From NCBI GenBank assembly GCA_016125975.1, contig JAEFCZ010000042.1, forward strand, positions 1 through 64,000: 64,000 nt of DNA. The letters are read 5' to 3'. Positions 41,605-50,562 of the stretch are shown here, piece by piece. The notes beneath the pieces are model-generated. The model ran no database searches. It saw nothing but the letters and a program-made list of their open reading frames with translations, and was not told where the DNA came from. This DNA comes from Candidatus Nitrosopumilus sp. Its GTDB lineage: Archaea; Thermoproteota; Nitrososphaeria; Nitrososphaerales; Nitrosopumilaceae. The translations under genes were made by a program, and so were the position numbers. Each line of letters begins with the position of its first letter. Position 1 is the first letter of the stretch.

Positions 41605-42003
41605 TTATTTTGCAAGTTGATTTACTAAATCTGTAGAGGTAATAATTCCAGTGATATTACCATTATCAGATACTGCAAGTTTTCTTATTTTTTTGTTAGC
41701 CATTATTTCAGCTGCTGCAGAAATTGGTTCTCCCTGATTAATTGTAATTAGTGGAGACGACATTATTTTTTCAACAGGAGTATCAGTTGAAAGGTTATTT
41801 GCAGCAATCTTTGTTGCATAGTCTCTATCAGTAACAATTCCGACAAGACTATCACCATCTTTTACAATGACTGCACCTATTCCTCCTTGTTCCATCATTT
41901 TTGCCACTTGCAGTGCAGTAGTATTAGGATTAACAGTAATCAATGCACGAGTCATAATATCTTGTACTTTGATTGATGAATAGTTGAAATCTTCTCGACT
42001 CAT
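41605..42003 (-). CDS. Two-CBS-domain protein
   Basis: The 132-aa protein consists of two CBS motifs. Motif 1 is VQDIMTRALITVNPNTTALQ ... GIVTDRDYATKI. Motif 2 is VEKIMSSPLITINQGEPISA ... GIITSTDLVNQLAK. Such stand-alone pairs bind adenosine nucleotides and regulate other proteins. Partner unknown. The gene has its own promoter region (42004-42058, TATA-like ATAATATT). Confidence 0.92.
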   Translation of the reverse strand: MSREDFNYSSIKVQDIMTRALITVNPNTTALQVAKMMEQGGIGAVIVKDGDSLVGIVTDRDYATKIAANNLSTDTPVEKIMSSPLITINQGEPISAAAEIMANKKIRKLAVSDNGNITGIITSTDLVNQLAK

Positions 42004-42058
42004 TACAACAGTATAATGTCATAATATTTAAGATATTCATACAGTAGGAATTTTAATT

Positions 42059-42682
42059 CTAAATTGCAGCCTTGACATACAATTGACTAGCAGTAATTTT
42101 TCTTTTAAACGAAATTCTATAGAAAATTAAAATTCCCAACAACTCCAAATATTCAACAAATCCCACAGTGTAAAAATGCATCAGCCAGCCATCAAGGGAT
42201 TGATCAATAGATGCAATTGCCGCACTCATTTTAGGAAATTCTGTCAACAATGCAGATGGTGCCAACAAAAATCCCACTGCCCAATCAGTATAAGTCATTT
42301 GATTTGTCATTTCTAAAACTTGTTCTTGGGAATTTGGGATGTATTGAGTATTTTGTAATTTATGTTCAAAATGAATTGAATTACCTTGATCAATTGCTAC
42401 AACCATCATACCTAAAATCAAAAGCAAAAATACAGATTCTCCAAAAACGACAATGCCACGTTTTCCTTTTTGAAATTTGTAGATTTGTCGCTCAAGCATA
42501 GGACCAAAAAATCCCAATCCCTTCTTCTTTGCTAAAATTATGATAGATATTGAAATAGCAGCGATCACTCCAAAAGAGCTCAACCAATCATCAGATACAA
42601 ATTCGACAAACAACAATCTGGCAGGTAATAATAAACCAGCCATCATACCAAATACTATTAGTGATTCAAATACTCCTCGCAA
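42059..42682 (-). CDS. Membrane protein of unknown function (207 aa)
   Basis: About five hydrophobic segments are present (about 7-27, 33-50, 80-98, 133-150, 172-190). The loop between segments 3 and 4 is polar and rich in Gln/Asn (QNTQYIPNSQEQVLEMTNQM). I do not recognise a family. The start is ATG 42682. The downstream intergenic region to 42818 holds no gene I can support. Confidence 0.6.
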   Translation of the reverse strand: MRGVFESLIVFGMMAGLLLPARLLFVEFVSDDWLSSFGVIAAISISIIILAKKKGLGFFGPMLERQIYKFQKGKRGIVVFGESVFLLLILGMMVVAIDQGNSIHFEHKLQNTQYIPNSQEQVLEMTNQMTYTDWAVGFLLAPSALLTEFPKMSAAIASIDQSLDGWLMHFYTVGFVEYLELLGILIFYRISFKRKITASQLYVKAAI

Positions 42683-42817
42683 ATGCAGGTCCCCTTGAAG
42701 TGTATGTTGTCATACTATAAAAAATACAAATGTACTTTTAACTAAATTAAAAAAATTTACCTAGGACCAATAATAAAAAGAATAAAATCACAAAAAAGGA
42801 ACTTCTAGCAACTAAGA

Positions 42818-43792
42818 TTACTCTTCATCGTCGTCTTCATCGTCGTCATGATGAAAACTATGTTGATCATCGTCTTCAACCAATTCAATTTCAAATTCAA
42901 TTACTTGTTCAATCTCAGATATGGTTAAACCTGTAAGGGAAGCAATTTCAGAGATGGTGTTTTCTTCATTAATCCATTCTACCTCAAACGTTTCCTTTTC
43001 ACCATTGTTTTCTACTTGAATTTTGGCAATTCCATCTTCAACTTCCACTTCAATTTCTAATTTATCTTCGAATTCATCTGTATCATCTGCTTCTAGTTGT
43101 GCTTCTCGTTCTGCTTTATCTGCTTCTCGTTGTGCGTCACGCTCTCTTTTTTGTTCTTCTCGGAGTTGTTGTGCATCTTCTCTTAGTTGTTCATCCATTT
43201 TTTGATGGAGTTCTTTTACGTGTTCTCTTTTTTGGACGTTATCAGGAAGAGATTCAATGTTAGCAATTGCTGCATCTCTTTGAGCAGAACTAACAGGCAA
43301 GCCTTTTGATTCTTGTATGAATACCCTCATGTTTTCTCTAAATTCTTTGAAGGCTGCTTGATATGTTTCTCTTAGTTCTTTGTAAGAATCTCTAATATCT
43401 TGTAAGTCTGATTTACATTCTTCACGAACTGATTGTCTTTCAGAAGGTTCTGCATTTCTCATATCATCTCTACATTGTACGATAACCTCTTTGGTTTCTG
43501 CTTTTTGTTGTTTGAATAATTCTCTTGATTCATGTACAAATCTTGAAACTTCTTGACCTAAGTTTTTAATATTTTCCTCAGTTTCTGTTTCCTCAGTTTC
43601 TGTTTCCTCAGTTTCTGTTTCCTCAGTTTCTGTTTCCTCAGTTTCTGTTTCGTCTGAAATTGAAATAGCATCTTCTAGTTCAACAACAATGCTTTCATTT
43701 TCAACATCACTTGTTTGAGCAAAAGTTAGAGGACTAGAAATTAGTCCTAAAATAAGTACGGAAATAATAAAAGTATTAAAATATAAATTCAT
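42818..43792 (-). CDS. Secreted acidic coiled-coil protein with Thr-Glu repeats
   Basis: The 324-aa protein has a signal peptide (about 1-25), then a (T/E)-rich repeat made of five 5-residue ETEET units (about 48-72), a long charged coiled coil (about 80-235, with QREADKAEREAQLEADD) and a PepSY-like C-terminal part (about 237-305, KLEIEVEVEDGIAKIQVENN). It ends in an acidic His/Asp tail (HSFHHDDDEDDDEE) that could bind metal. It is likely exported and may protect or sequester metals; inference. A TATA-like ACTATATAC lies about 25 bp upstream. Confidence 0.7.
   Translation of the reverse strand: MNLYFNTFIISVLILGLISSPLTFAQTSDVENESIVVELEDAISISDETETEETETEETETEETETEETETEENIKNLGQEVSRFVHESRELFKQQKAETKEVIVQCRDDMRNAEPSERQSVREECKSDLQDIRDSYKELRETYQAAFKEFRENMRVFIQESKGLPVSSAQRDAAIANIESLPDNVQKREHVKELHQKMDEQLREDAQQLREEQKRERDAQREADKAEREAQLEADDTDEFEDKLEIEVEVEDGIAKIQVENNGEKETFEVEWINEENTISEIASLTGLTISEIEQVIEFEIELVEDDDQHSFHHDDDEDDDEE
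43576..43650. repeat. Five exact copies of a 15-bp tandem repeat
   Basis: The unit CCTCAGTTTCTGTTT occurs five times head to tail without a mismatch, then breaks down. It lies inside the secreted-protein gene and encodes five 5-residue Glu/Thr units in frame, so changes in copy number keep the frame. Perfect identity suggests recent slippage. Confidence 0.9.
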
Positions 43793-43928
43793 AAAAAAAA
43801 GTCACTCTAATAGTATATAGTAATTACGCACAATTTGATAATAAGTAACAATTTTTGTGTTTGTTTTAAGATTTTAAAATACAAAATATTTTGTTGAGTT
43901 TCAAAAAAACAAAATACAGGAATTGCAC

Positions 43929-44261
43929 TTAATATGATGCAGGAGTGGCTTTGCCAGAAATGAATTTAATATCTTTGTCTTTAGAGAGTTCTTCAATTAA
44001 TGGTACTGCCATTTGACCAACTAGAGTTAGTCCATGCTCACCAGCATTCATTGGAAATCCATATTTTGCTCTAATTACTTCTTGTTTATTTTCGATGTTT
44101 GTTCCTGAATTGTACTCAATGTGTAATTCAACCATAGGTGGTGCGTCTGGAAGTTTTCGTTCAAGATACATTATCTTGATCAAAAGATCAACATCAACAT
44201 TTGAAAGTGTCTGTGTGATTGCATTTCTAAATTCATTGTACCGAGCTTCTATTTGGGACAT
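43929..44261 (-). CDS. Conserved hypothetical protein (110 aa)
   Basis: This soluble alpha/beta protein has an N-terminal helix (EARYNEFRNAITQTLSNVDV), a strand pair (VELHIEYNSGTNIENKQEVI) and a C-terminal part with LTLVGQMAVPLIEELSKDKD. Family unknown. The region 44262-44506 upstream contains no gene I can support. Confidence 0.6.
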   Translation of the reverse strand: MSQIEARYNEFRNAITQTLSNVDVDLLIKIMYLERKLPDAPPMVELHIEYNSGTNIENKQEVIRAKYGFPMNAGEHGLTLVGQMAVPLIEELSKDKDIKFISGKATPASY

Positions 44262-44506
44262 TGATTAAATTTCATATGTTTTTGATTTAACTAGTAGGTC
44301 TGCAGTGTCTTGCAATGATCTAATTTATTTTCAAAAAAATCTATTTGCCAGTTACCAATATTTTTTTAACAAGTAAATTCCCACATTATAATTCTTGGAG
44401 AAAAGTCATTTCGTATAGCATTATTTTGATTTTGGTTTACAGACAAACAAAGAAAATCATCAGAAAAGACAAGAATAAACCTAAATGATTCAAAAATCAA
44501 GACTAA

Positions 44507-44878
44507 ATGTTGAAGTACTTAAATGATATAGAATCTGAAAAATACATCTCAGTTGAAACATACAGGGAAAATGGCAATCCAGTTAGAACCCCAGTGTGGT
44601 TTACAATTAAAGATAATCAAATTTTTGTAGTTACCAGAGACCAAACAGGAAAAGTAAAGCGTCTCAAAAATAATACCCAAGTAAAAATTGCCACATGTAC
44701 AATCAGGGGGGAGATTAAAGGAAAATGGATTTCAGGCATTGCAGAAATTTTAGATGGAGAAAAAACAAGAGATGCTATAAAAAGGAGAGATAAAAAATAT
44801 GGGTTTTTCTCCAAAATGGCAAGATTCTTGACTAAAAGTAAAGGAGAACTTTTAGCATTTTCAATTAAGATAAGTTAG
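44507..44878 (+). CDS. PPOX-class F420-dependent oxidoreductase-like protein
   Basis: The 123-aa split-barrel protein has SEKYISVETYRENGNPVRTP and VWFTIKDNQIFVVTR, then TGKVKRLKNNTQVKIATC, the pattern of small PPOX-class proteins that bind F420 or FMN. Thaumarchaeota make F420, so F420 is plausible. It is preceded by 245 bp with no gene and followed by a weak hairpin at 44900-44914. Confidence 0.85.
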   Translation: MLKYLNDIESEKYISVETYRENGNPVRTPVWFTIKDNQIFVVTRDQTGKVKRLKNNTQVKIATCTIRGEIKGKWISGIAEILDGEKTRDAIKRRDKKYGFFSKMARFLTKSKGELLAFSIKIS

Positions 44879-44899
44879 TGTGTATGTAAATAAAAAAAA

Positions 44900-44914
44900 G
44901 GGAGATACTTTCCC
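44900..44914 (+). terminator. Weak hairpin after the PPOX-like gene
   Basis: GGGA at 44900-44903 can pair with TCCC at 44911-44914, with A-rich DNA on one side. The stem is short, so it may not matter; the AT-rich tract beyond 44920 could also terminate transcription. 44915-45079 holds no gene I can support. Confidence 0.2.
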
Positions 44915-45079
44915 CCATAATGAAAAAATAGCAATATTACTTTGTATATTTGATTAATTAAGTAATTGGTACAAATTAAAAATTTATTTTACATTTGTAC
45001 CACATGTTATCATTCAGATATTATGAATGCAAATTATAATAAATTACAAAAATTATTTAGATTTTGTAAAAAATCATTA

Positions 45080-45568
45080 TCAAAATGAATCAATGGTGTT
45101 TTGTAATCTTCTTTCCTTTTTTAATTTCAAAGCAGTTAATCCCGTAAATCCAAAAATTATTACCAAACCAACATATGCCAATACCTGACTATATTCAATT
45201 AGCACCGCAGAGACTCCAGTGCCAACAACACTTGGAAGTAAAGATAATGCGTATAACCACCAACCACAACAACCAAGTGGAACTAGAGAGAAAAATGAAA
45301 AGAAAGAAGTTGCAGCTGTACTTCCAGAATTTCCACCAAATGCTTTTCGTTTAACATTTAGTTTGCATCCTAGAAATTTACTTTTTTCAGACAAAAATAC
45401 TTGCAGACCAATTCCAATTCCCATACCAATTATTACAATAGAGTTTAGTTGAAATGCAGCACTGATTGCTGCAAGTGGTTCTAATGCAGGAGTAGTAGCT
45501 ACGACCACTGTCAAATAAATTACAACTGTAAGGATTCCAACAATTATTGCCTTTTGAATAGGCTTCAT
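45080..45568 (-). CDS. Four-helix membrane protein with CC motif (162 aa)
   Basis: The protein has about four membrane segments. Between helices 2 and 3 lies LGCKLNVKRKAFGGNSGS, and helix 3 contains PLGCCGWWLYALSLL, with a Cys-Cys pair at its entrance. The Cys pair and a further Cys might bind metal or form disulfides. Family unknown. Its start overlaps the DUF3179 gene stop by 1 bp, so the two are cotranscribed and may act together. Confidence 0.65.
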   Translation of the reverse strand: MKPIQKAIIVGILTVVIYLTVVVATTPALEPLAAISAAFQLNSIVIIGMGIGIGLQVFLSEKSKFLGCKLNVKRKAFGGNSGSTAATSFFSFFSLVPLGCCGWWLYALSLLPSVVGTGVSAVLIEYSQVLAYVGLVIIFGFTGLTALKLKKERRLQNTIDSF

Positions 45569-46692
45569 TAGATATCACCATAAACTAGAGTTTGAGGGTG
45601 AAACGCAACCCATTCAAACCAAAATCCAGGTTCAATTGGCAATCTTTCTAGTTGTTTTCCCTTATATTGGCCAGATATTGCCAATCCATCATAATTCCAT
45701 TCAGAGTTTGATTGAAGATCAGTTATTTTCCCATCTGAATATTGAAAATCTAAAACTTGCCCATTGATTGTTCTCTCAAATGCACGAGAGTTTTCAGGAT
45801 ATAATGAAACTAACATAACAGGAATTGTACCAACTGAATCATTAATCACAATTTCGGATTCAATGTCACTTTGTTTGAATGCTTTTGAAACATCATCTTG
45901 ATTAAATCCAATGATTATCTCTTTTGGGTGCATTCTATCATCACTATGCTCTACTGGAAACATTATTCGGGGTTCTGTGTAATAATTACCGTAAGGATCA
46001 GTTGCATATGATCTTAGATGACCAGTATCAGTTGTTAACACCAAAGTATCGGGGTGTAATGCTCTCCAATCACCCCATGTGATTACATCAAAAGGAACCA
46101 AGTTTAGTTGGTATCCAGTTAGTTCTCCTTTTACTGCAATTCCAAGTGCTTGACTCCAATAAGATTCTGTTAATCTATCATACATCAACAAATTACTGTT
46201 GTATAATTTTCCAGAAGTACCAAACTCTACTTCTTGTCCGTTAATTATTCTCTCAAAGACTTGGTTAGTGTAACACAATGGACAATAAGTTACAGATACA
46301 GGAACATCTCCAACGTTATCATTTACGATTTCATGCCAAACCAAAATGAATAGAGGATATGCTTTTGCCTCCCCATTAATTTCTAAACCAATTACGATGT
46401 CTGAATCAGACATGAATTGAGAATCAGAAACAGTGGCAAAAACAGGATTGTCAATTGAAGGAATTCCATCTTTTGGAGGTCCTCCCCCTTTGATCTTATC
46501 TAATGGAATCAGATGTTGGATGCCATCAGTTTCCATTATTTGAAGTTCAGATATGCCTGTTTCAGTAAGTGTAGCTGATGTAGATATAGGCGTAATTGTG
46601 ACATAAGGTTGAGAATCTTCAGACAAAAACAAAGCAAACCCTACAAGGGCAATACCAATAGCTATGGCTGGAGCAAGAATTTTGACATTCAA
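45568..46692 (-). CDS. DUF3179 domain protein, membrane-anchored
   Basis: The 374-aa protein has an N-terminal anchor (about 6-24), then the DUF3179 domain: YPLFILVWHEIVNDNVGDVP, then VSVTYCPLCYTNQVFER, and WGDWRALHPDTLVLTTDTG. The Cys-Pro-Leu-Cys motif and nearby residues look like a metal or redox site. The domain's role is unknown; it occurs in archaeal and bacterial exported proteins. It forms an operon with the CC-motif membrane protein. Confidence 0.9.
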   Translation of the reverse strand: MNVKILAPAIAIGIALVGFALFLSEDSQPYVTITPISTSATLTETGISELQIMETDGIQHLIPLDKIKGGGPPKDGIPSIDNPVFATVSDSQFMSDSDIVIGLEINGEAKAYPLFILVWHEIVNDNVGDVPVSVTYCPLCYTNQVFERIINGQEVEFGTSGKLYNSNLLMYDRLTESYWSQALGIAVKGELTGYQLNLVPFDVITWGDWRALHPDTLVLTTDTGHLRSYATDPYGNYYTEPRIMFPVEHSDDRMHPKEIIIGFNQDDVSKAFKQSDIESEIVINDSVGTIPVMLVSLYPENSRAFERTINGQVLDFQYSDGKITDLQSNSEWNYDGLAISGQYKGKQLERLPIEPGFWFEWVAFHPQTLVYGDI

Positions 46693-46791
46693 TTGAGCAT
46701 GAATTTGTCCTCTAAATTATTAAAAAATTGTTCCAACTTGTAGAGTAGATTTGGACAAATCCTTTTAATTATTTTTTAAAGGTCAGAATTT

Positions 46792-47214
46792 ATGAATACA
46801 GAAGCAACCCTAAAGGGAAATATATTACATGATATTACCCATTGGGGAATTAGTGCATCTATTGGCGTGATATTCATTGTGCACAGCATAAAGAAATTTG
46901 ATCCTAGTTGGCAAGAGTGATTAGTATCAATAGGGATTCCACCAGAACTACAATTACCAATTGCCCTAGCCGAATTTATCGGAGGAGTGTTGTTAGTTGT
47001 GGGAGTTCTTTCAAGAATTTCTGCTGCAATATTATCAATAGTTTTGCTTGGAGCAATATTTCACATTAGATGGGAAAATGGATTCTTTGTTTCCAAAGGA
47101 GGATGGGAATGGGATTTGGTAATGCTTGCAGCAGTTTTAGCAATCATTGTAGCAGGTCCTGGTCGAATTTCAATATCCCATGTCGTAAAAAAGATTCCTA
47201 GATTCTTACAGTAA
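46792..47214 (+). pseudogene. DoxX-like membrane protein interrupted by an in-frame TGA
   Basis: ATG 46792 opens a 140-codon frame to the stop at 47212-47214, broken only by TGA at 46918-46920 (codon 43). Upstream: HDITHWGISASIGVIFIVHS, then IKKFDPSWQE. Downstream: LVSIGIPPELQLPIALAEFI, then GGVLLVVGVLSRISA, then FHIRWENGFF and GPGRISIS, the DoxX/SURF4-like pattern with about four helices. In DoxX proteins this position, E-x-L, is often Trp, so TGG-to-TGA would explain the break. Without repair only a 42-aa fragment is made, although ATG/GTG re-initiation at 46987 (the next in-frame start) is possible. Confidence 0.7.
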
Positions 47215-48342
47215 TTACTTTAATTGTTTATTTAATTCTGTAATGAATTTCTTTATTTTTAGTTTTGGAATTACAGCACCACATGCTCTATCATGTCCAC
47301 CTCCAGAACCACCAAGGTCAGTTGCCAGTAAATTAACAATTTTTCCCAAGTGAACTTTGCAGTTTTTAGAACCTCTAACAGATACTGCATAGATACCATG
47401 GTCTACTCTTTCTTTGTATGCAACACCAACATCTTTTCCAGATAACCCCATTACAAAATTGACAGCACCACTAGCTCCTGAATCTAAAATTTCCATGTGG
47501 CCAAGATTCTTCATGGTCTTCATACCTGCTTTGACTTTGGCAATAATTTGAGAGAGTTTTTCAACTTGAATTTGTGCAAATTCAAATGTATTTGGAATAT
47601 CATGAGGGAATTTCGATTCTGCCAACTCTTCGACTAGATACAACAAATAGTCCGGTTCTTTTTGATGACCAACAATATTGTAAGTAAGAACTGTAGCACT
47701 AATGAGTGCAAATTGCCTATCATACATTTGAAGTAATTTTGCTCCAAGTGGTCTATCCTCCATATAATCAGTAATGGCAGCACATGTTGCAACAAATGTG
47801 GCGTGTTCATTTAATTTCGATTTGTAGGCATTGTAAACTTGAACAGTAGTACATTCGTTAATGTCATGAATCACTTTGACTTTGAGTTTTTGTAATGATT
47901 TTACAACATTAGGATCAATATCATGATGATCAATGTATGTAACTGAAACTTTGTTTTTTCTCAGAGTCTTCATAATATCAATAAATTCATCTTGAGTCTT
48001 TTTGCTCAGACCCAAATCACAAATGTATAATGATTTTAGTTTTTCATCATTGACAACTTGTTGTAATGCCTCCATTTGTCCAGGATAATCAACTAAAATG
48101 GCATCACCGCCGAATGCTTGTCTGATTAATGCAGCAGAACTAATACCATCAGCATCTTCTTTATGGGAAATACATATTACTTTGGTACGCTTTGATTTTG
48201 TTGTTTTTTTAACACTAGTTTTTTTAGGTGATTTTTTAACAGTTTTTTTGGTTGCAGTCTTTTTAGTTTTTTTTGCAGTTTGAGTCTTTTTATTTACGGC
48301 TTTTTTTGTTGTAGATTTCTTTGTCTTTAATGCAGCCAACAT
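47215..48342 (-). CDS. DHH-family phosphoesterase with Lys-rich N-terminus
   Basis: The 375-aa protein has a strongly basic Lys/Thr tail (residues about 5-53), then a DHH domain: CISHKEDADGISSAALIRQA (the catalytic DxD), DLGL, IDHHDID and a later GGSGGGHDRACGAVI (DHHA1-type). Such proteins include RecJ-like nucleases, oligoribonucleases and c-di-NMP phosphodiesterases; the class cannot be decided. The tail may bind nucleic acid. It converges on the DoxX gene, the two stops being adjacent. Confidence 0.85.
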   Translation of the reverse strand: MLAALKTKKSTTKKAVNKKTQTAKKTKKTATKKTVKKSPKKTSVKKTTKSKRTKVICISHKEDADGISSAALIRQAFGGDAILVDYPGQMEALQQVVNDEKLKSLYICDLGLSKKTQDEFIDIMKTLRKNKVSVTYIDHHDIDPNVVKSLQKLKVKVIHDINECTTVQVYNAYKSKLNEHATFVATCAAITDYMEDRPLGAKLLQMYDRQFALISATVLTYNIVGHQKEPDYLLYLVEELAESKFPHDIPNTFEFAQIQVEKLSQIIAKVKAGMKTMKNLGHMEILDSGASGAVNFVMGLSGKDVGVAYKERVDHGIYAVSVRGSKNCKVHLGKIVNLLATDLGGSGGGHDRACGAVIPKLKIKKFITELNKQLK

Positions 48343-48380
48343 CGTGAAAAACTACAGACCCTCATTTAAATGAAGAATGG

Positions 48381-48575
48381 TCATTTTGATTTTCTATATG
48401 GTTTTTTGATACTTTGATTTATCAGAGAACTTGAATCAAGATATACCTCATAAAGAGAAAGTCCTTCCATCTGATTTTGGTTATCAATTTCCTGAATTTT
48501 TTTTAGTTCTTCAGCAGATGCATTTAGAACCAAGTCATCGAGTTTTTGTAAATTTTTGCGTTCACTGGGAGTCAT
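48381..48575 (-). CDS. Hypothetical protein (64 aa)
   Basis: This small soluble helical protein contains SERKNLQKLDDLVLNASAEE, then EIDNQNQMEGLSLYEVYLD. It has no Cys or membrane features. Family unknown. The DHH gene follows 38 bp downstream on the same strand. Confidence 0.55.
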   Translation of the reverse strand: MTPSERKNLQKLDDLVLNASAEELKKIQEIDNQNQMEGLSLYEVYLDSSSLINQSIKKPYRKSK

Positions 48576-48694
48576 TTAATATTTGATTAAAAATTCTCAT
48601 TTAGGGTCAAAAGTTGGCATATTAGACTAAATACTAAATTTCATAGACATAATTTTAGCGAAAATATAATAGAAGATTTTTTGTTAGGCTCAAT

Positions 48695-49858
48695 ATGGAG
48701 ACCAAAAATATTGGCTTGCGAGGAATTGAGGTTGCAGATACAAAAATTTCAAACATTGATGGAGAAAAAGGCAAGTTAATCTATAGAGGATTTGATATTT
48801 TAGATCTCACAAAGAATTCAACATTTGAGGAGACAGCGTATTTACTACTATATGACAACCTTCCAACAAAAGCCCAATTAGATGAATTTAATTCAAAACT
48901 AGTTGAGGCAAGATACATCCCAAAACAGATGCAAAAAAACATGGGAAATTGGAGAAAAGATGCAGATCCTATGGACATGCTTCAAGCATTTGTCTCAGCA
49001 CTTGCAGGATATTATGATGAAGAGTTTTCAAATAAAGAAGCAAGTTATGACAAGGCAATCAACCTAATTGCCAAAGTACCTACAATAATTGCAAGTTGGC
49101 AGAGAATTAGAAACGGGTTACCAATTGTAGACCCAGATGCATCTCTAAGCCATGCAGCAAACTTCCTATACATGATGTCAGGAGAAAAACCAGATCCTGA
49201 AGTTGAAAAGATTTTTGATGTATGTTTAATTTTACATGCAGACCATACATTCAATGCATCAACATTTACAGCTAGACAAGTAGCATCAACAAGAGCTCAT
49301 ATGTATTCAGCATCTAGTGCAGCAATTGGAGCACTAAGTGGAGAATTACATGGTGGAGCTAACACTGAAGTCATGAAGATGTTATTAGAGATTCAAGAAA
49401 TTGAAAAAGTAGAGCCATGGATAAAAGAGAAAATGAGTGTAGGTGAAAGAATTATGGGAATGGGTCATGCAGTATACAGAACTTATGACCCTAGAGCACA
49501 AGTACTAAAAGAATTATCAAGAAAACTTGCTGAAAAAACAAAAGAACCATGGTTTGATATGACTGAGAAAGTTGAAACAACAACCATTTCTGAAATGAAA
49601 TCACAAAAAGAAAAAAACATCTATCCAAATGTGGATTTGTATAGTGCATCAATTTACTATATGTTAAAAATCCCAGTGGATTTGAATACACCAATATTTG
49701 CAATATCAAGGGTTGTAGGATGGGCAGCTCACATTATCGAAGAAAAATTTGCAGAAGCTGCACCAAAACCAGCATTGTATAGACCAAAAGCAACGTATGT
49801 TGGAAAGTATTGTGGTCCAGAAGGGTGCGAATACAAAACACTAGACTTGAGAAAATAA
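48695..49858 (+). CDS. gltA: Citrate synthase
   Basis: The enzyme condenses acetyl-CoA and oxaloacetate. The 387-aa length is typical. Active-site motifs: LHGGANTEVMKMLL (His), MGMGHAVYRTYDPRA (His) and NVDLYSASIYYML (Asp). The N-terminus has KLIYRGFDILDLTKNSTFEE. A TATA-like AATATAATAG lies at 48662-48671, about 28 bp upstream, implying a leaderless transcript. It feeds the incomplete TCA cycle used for biosynthesis in autotrophic thaumarchaea. Confidence 0.97.
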   Translation: METKNIGLRGIEVADTKISNIDGEKGKLIYRGFDILDLTKNSTFEETAYLLLYDNLPTKAQLDEFNSKLVEARYIPKQMQKNMGNWRKDADPMDMLQAFVSALAGYYDEEFSNKEASYDKAINLIAKVPTIIASWQRIRNGLPIVDPDASLSHAANFLYMMSGEKPDPEVEKIFDVCLILHADHTFNASTFTARQVASTRAHMYSASSAAIGALSGELHGGANTEVMKMLLEIQEIEKVEPWIKEKMSVGERIMGMGHAVYRTYDPRAQVLKELSRKLAEKTKEPWFDMTEKVETTTISEMKSQKEKNIYPNVDLYSASIYYMLKIPVDLNTPIFAISRVVGWAAHIIEEKFAEAAPKPALYRPKATYVGKYCGPEGCEYKTLDLRK

Positions 49859-49861
49859 TTT

Positions 49862-50122
49862 TTAATTTCTTGTACTAAGCCAATCTTTAGCTTTAGAATT
49901 TACATCATGCTTGTACAACACTTCAAAAACCATATCATAGAATGTGATACCTTTTTTCTGTGCTTGTTCATCAAGCCACTTTATACCATCTGCCAATTCA
50001 GGATCATATTCAGAGAACTCTACTAATTCATCGACCATTTTTAAAAAGAAGGCGTGAGATTCAAGCATAACTACACCTTTCAATCTTTGATCATAAGTGA
50101 AGGATTCAAAATATATTGACAA
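49862..50122 (-). CDS. Hypothetical protein (86 aa)
   Basis: This soluble helical protein contains MLESHAFFLKMVDELVEFSE, then LADGIKWLDEQAQKKGITFY. It ends 3 bp from the citrate synthase stop (convergent). Family unknown. Its start region (near 50122) is shared divergently with the 117-aa gene. Confidence 0.6.
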   Translation of the reverse strand: MSIYFESFTYDQRLKGVVMLESHAFFLKMVDELVEFSEYDPELADGIKWLDEQAQKKGITFYDMVFEVLYKHDVNSKAKDWLSTRN

Positions 50123-50144
50123 AAAACCACTTTTTGGATGACAA

Positions 50145-50498
50145 TTGGACCATGTTTTTTACTTTGAGGGAAATAATGAAAAAGTCTCATGGAAAATAGA
50201 GACAGGGGAATCTATTGCTAAACAAAATAGAGAACATGTTCAGATGTACAAAAACAAAGTAACAGATTTACAATCAAAATACATTGCACTTCATGTAGGT
50301 CTTTTTTGGGCAATAGGAGTCTTCATTATAAAAAATGAAGATTCAATCAAAGTAAAATGTGACGAAAAAGTAATGTTTGAGCATTTCAAATTTGATAAAG
50401 AAATCAATGATGAATTTATCAAAAACAGAATGCAATTCATCAAACAATTAATTTCTCAAAGAAAATTGAAAATGGATTTTGAGTTAATTGAATCATAA
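50145..50498 (+). CDS. Hypothetical protein (117 aa)
   Basis: From TTG 50145 the frame encodes MDHVFYFEGNNEKVSWKIET and ends DEFIKNRMQFIKQLISQRKL plus a short tail. One hydrophobic stretch occurs (about 45-63, YIALHVGLFWAIGVFIIK), so it might be membrane-associated. The TTG start is chosen because the upstream ATG is out of frame and a TATA-like AATATATTG lies about 32 bp before it. Family unknown. Confidence 0.6.
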   Translation: MDHVFYFEGNNEKVSWKIETGESIAKQNREHVQMYKNKVTDLQSKYIALHVGLFWAIGVFIIKNEDSIKVKCDEKVMFEHFKFDKEINDEFIKNRMQFIKQLISQRKLKMDFELIES

Positions 50499-50562
50499 AA
50501 AAAATAAGGCAAAAGAGCTTAAGACCAAAAACGGTTAGTTACTTGGTGACAGCTCAATTACT

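Noticed and set aside
46987-47214. Separate gene starting at the ATG/GTG after the TGA in the DoxX-like frame
   Set aside because: The codons before it encode matching DoxX sequence in the same frame, so one interrupted gene is the simpler reading.
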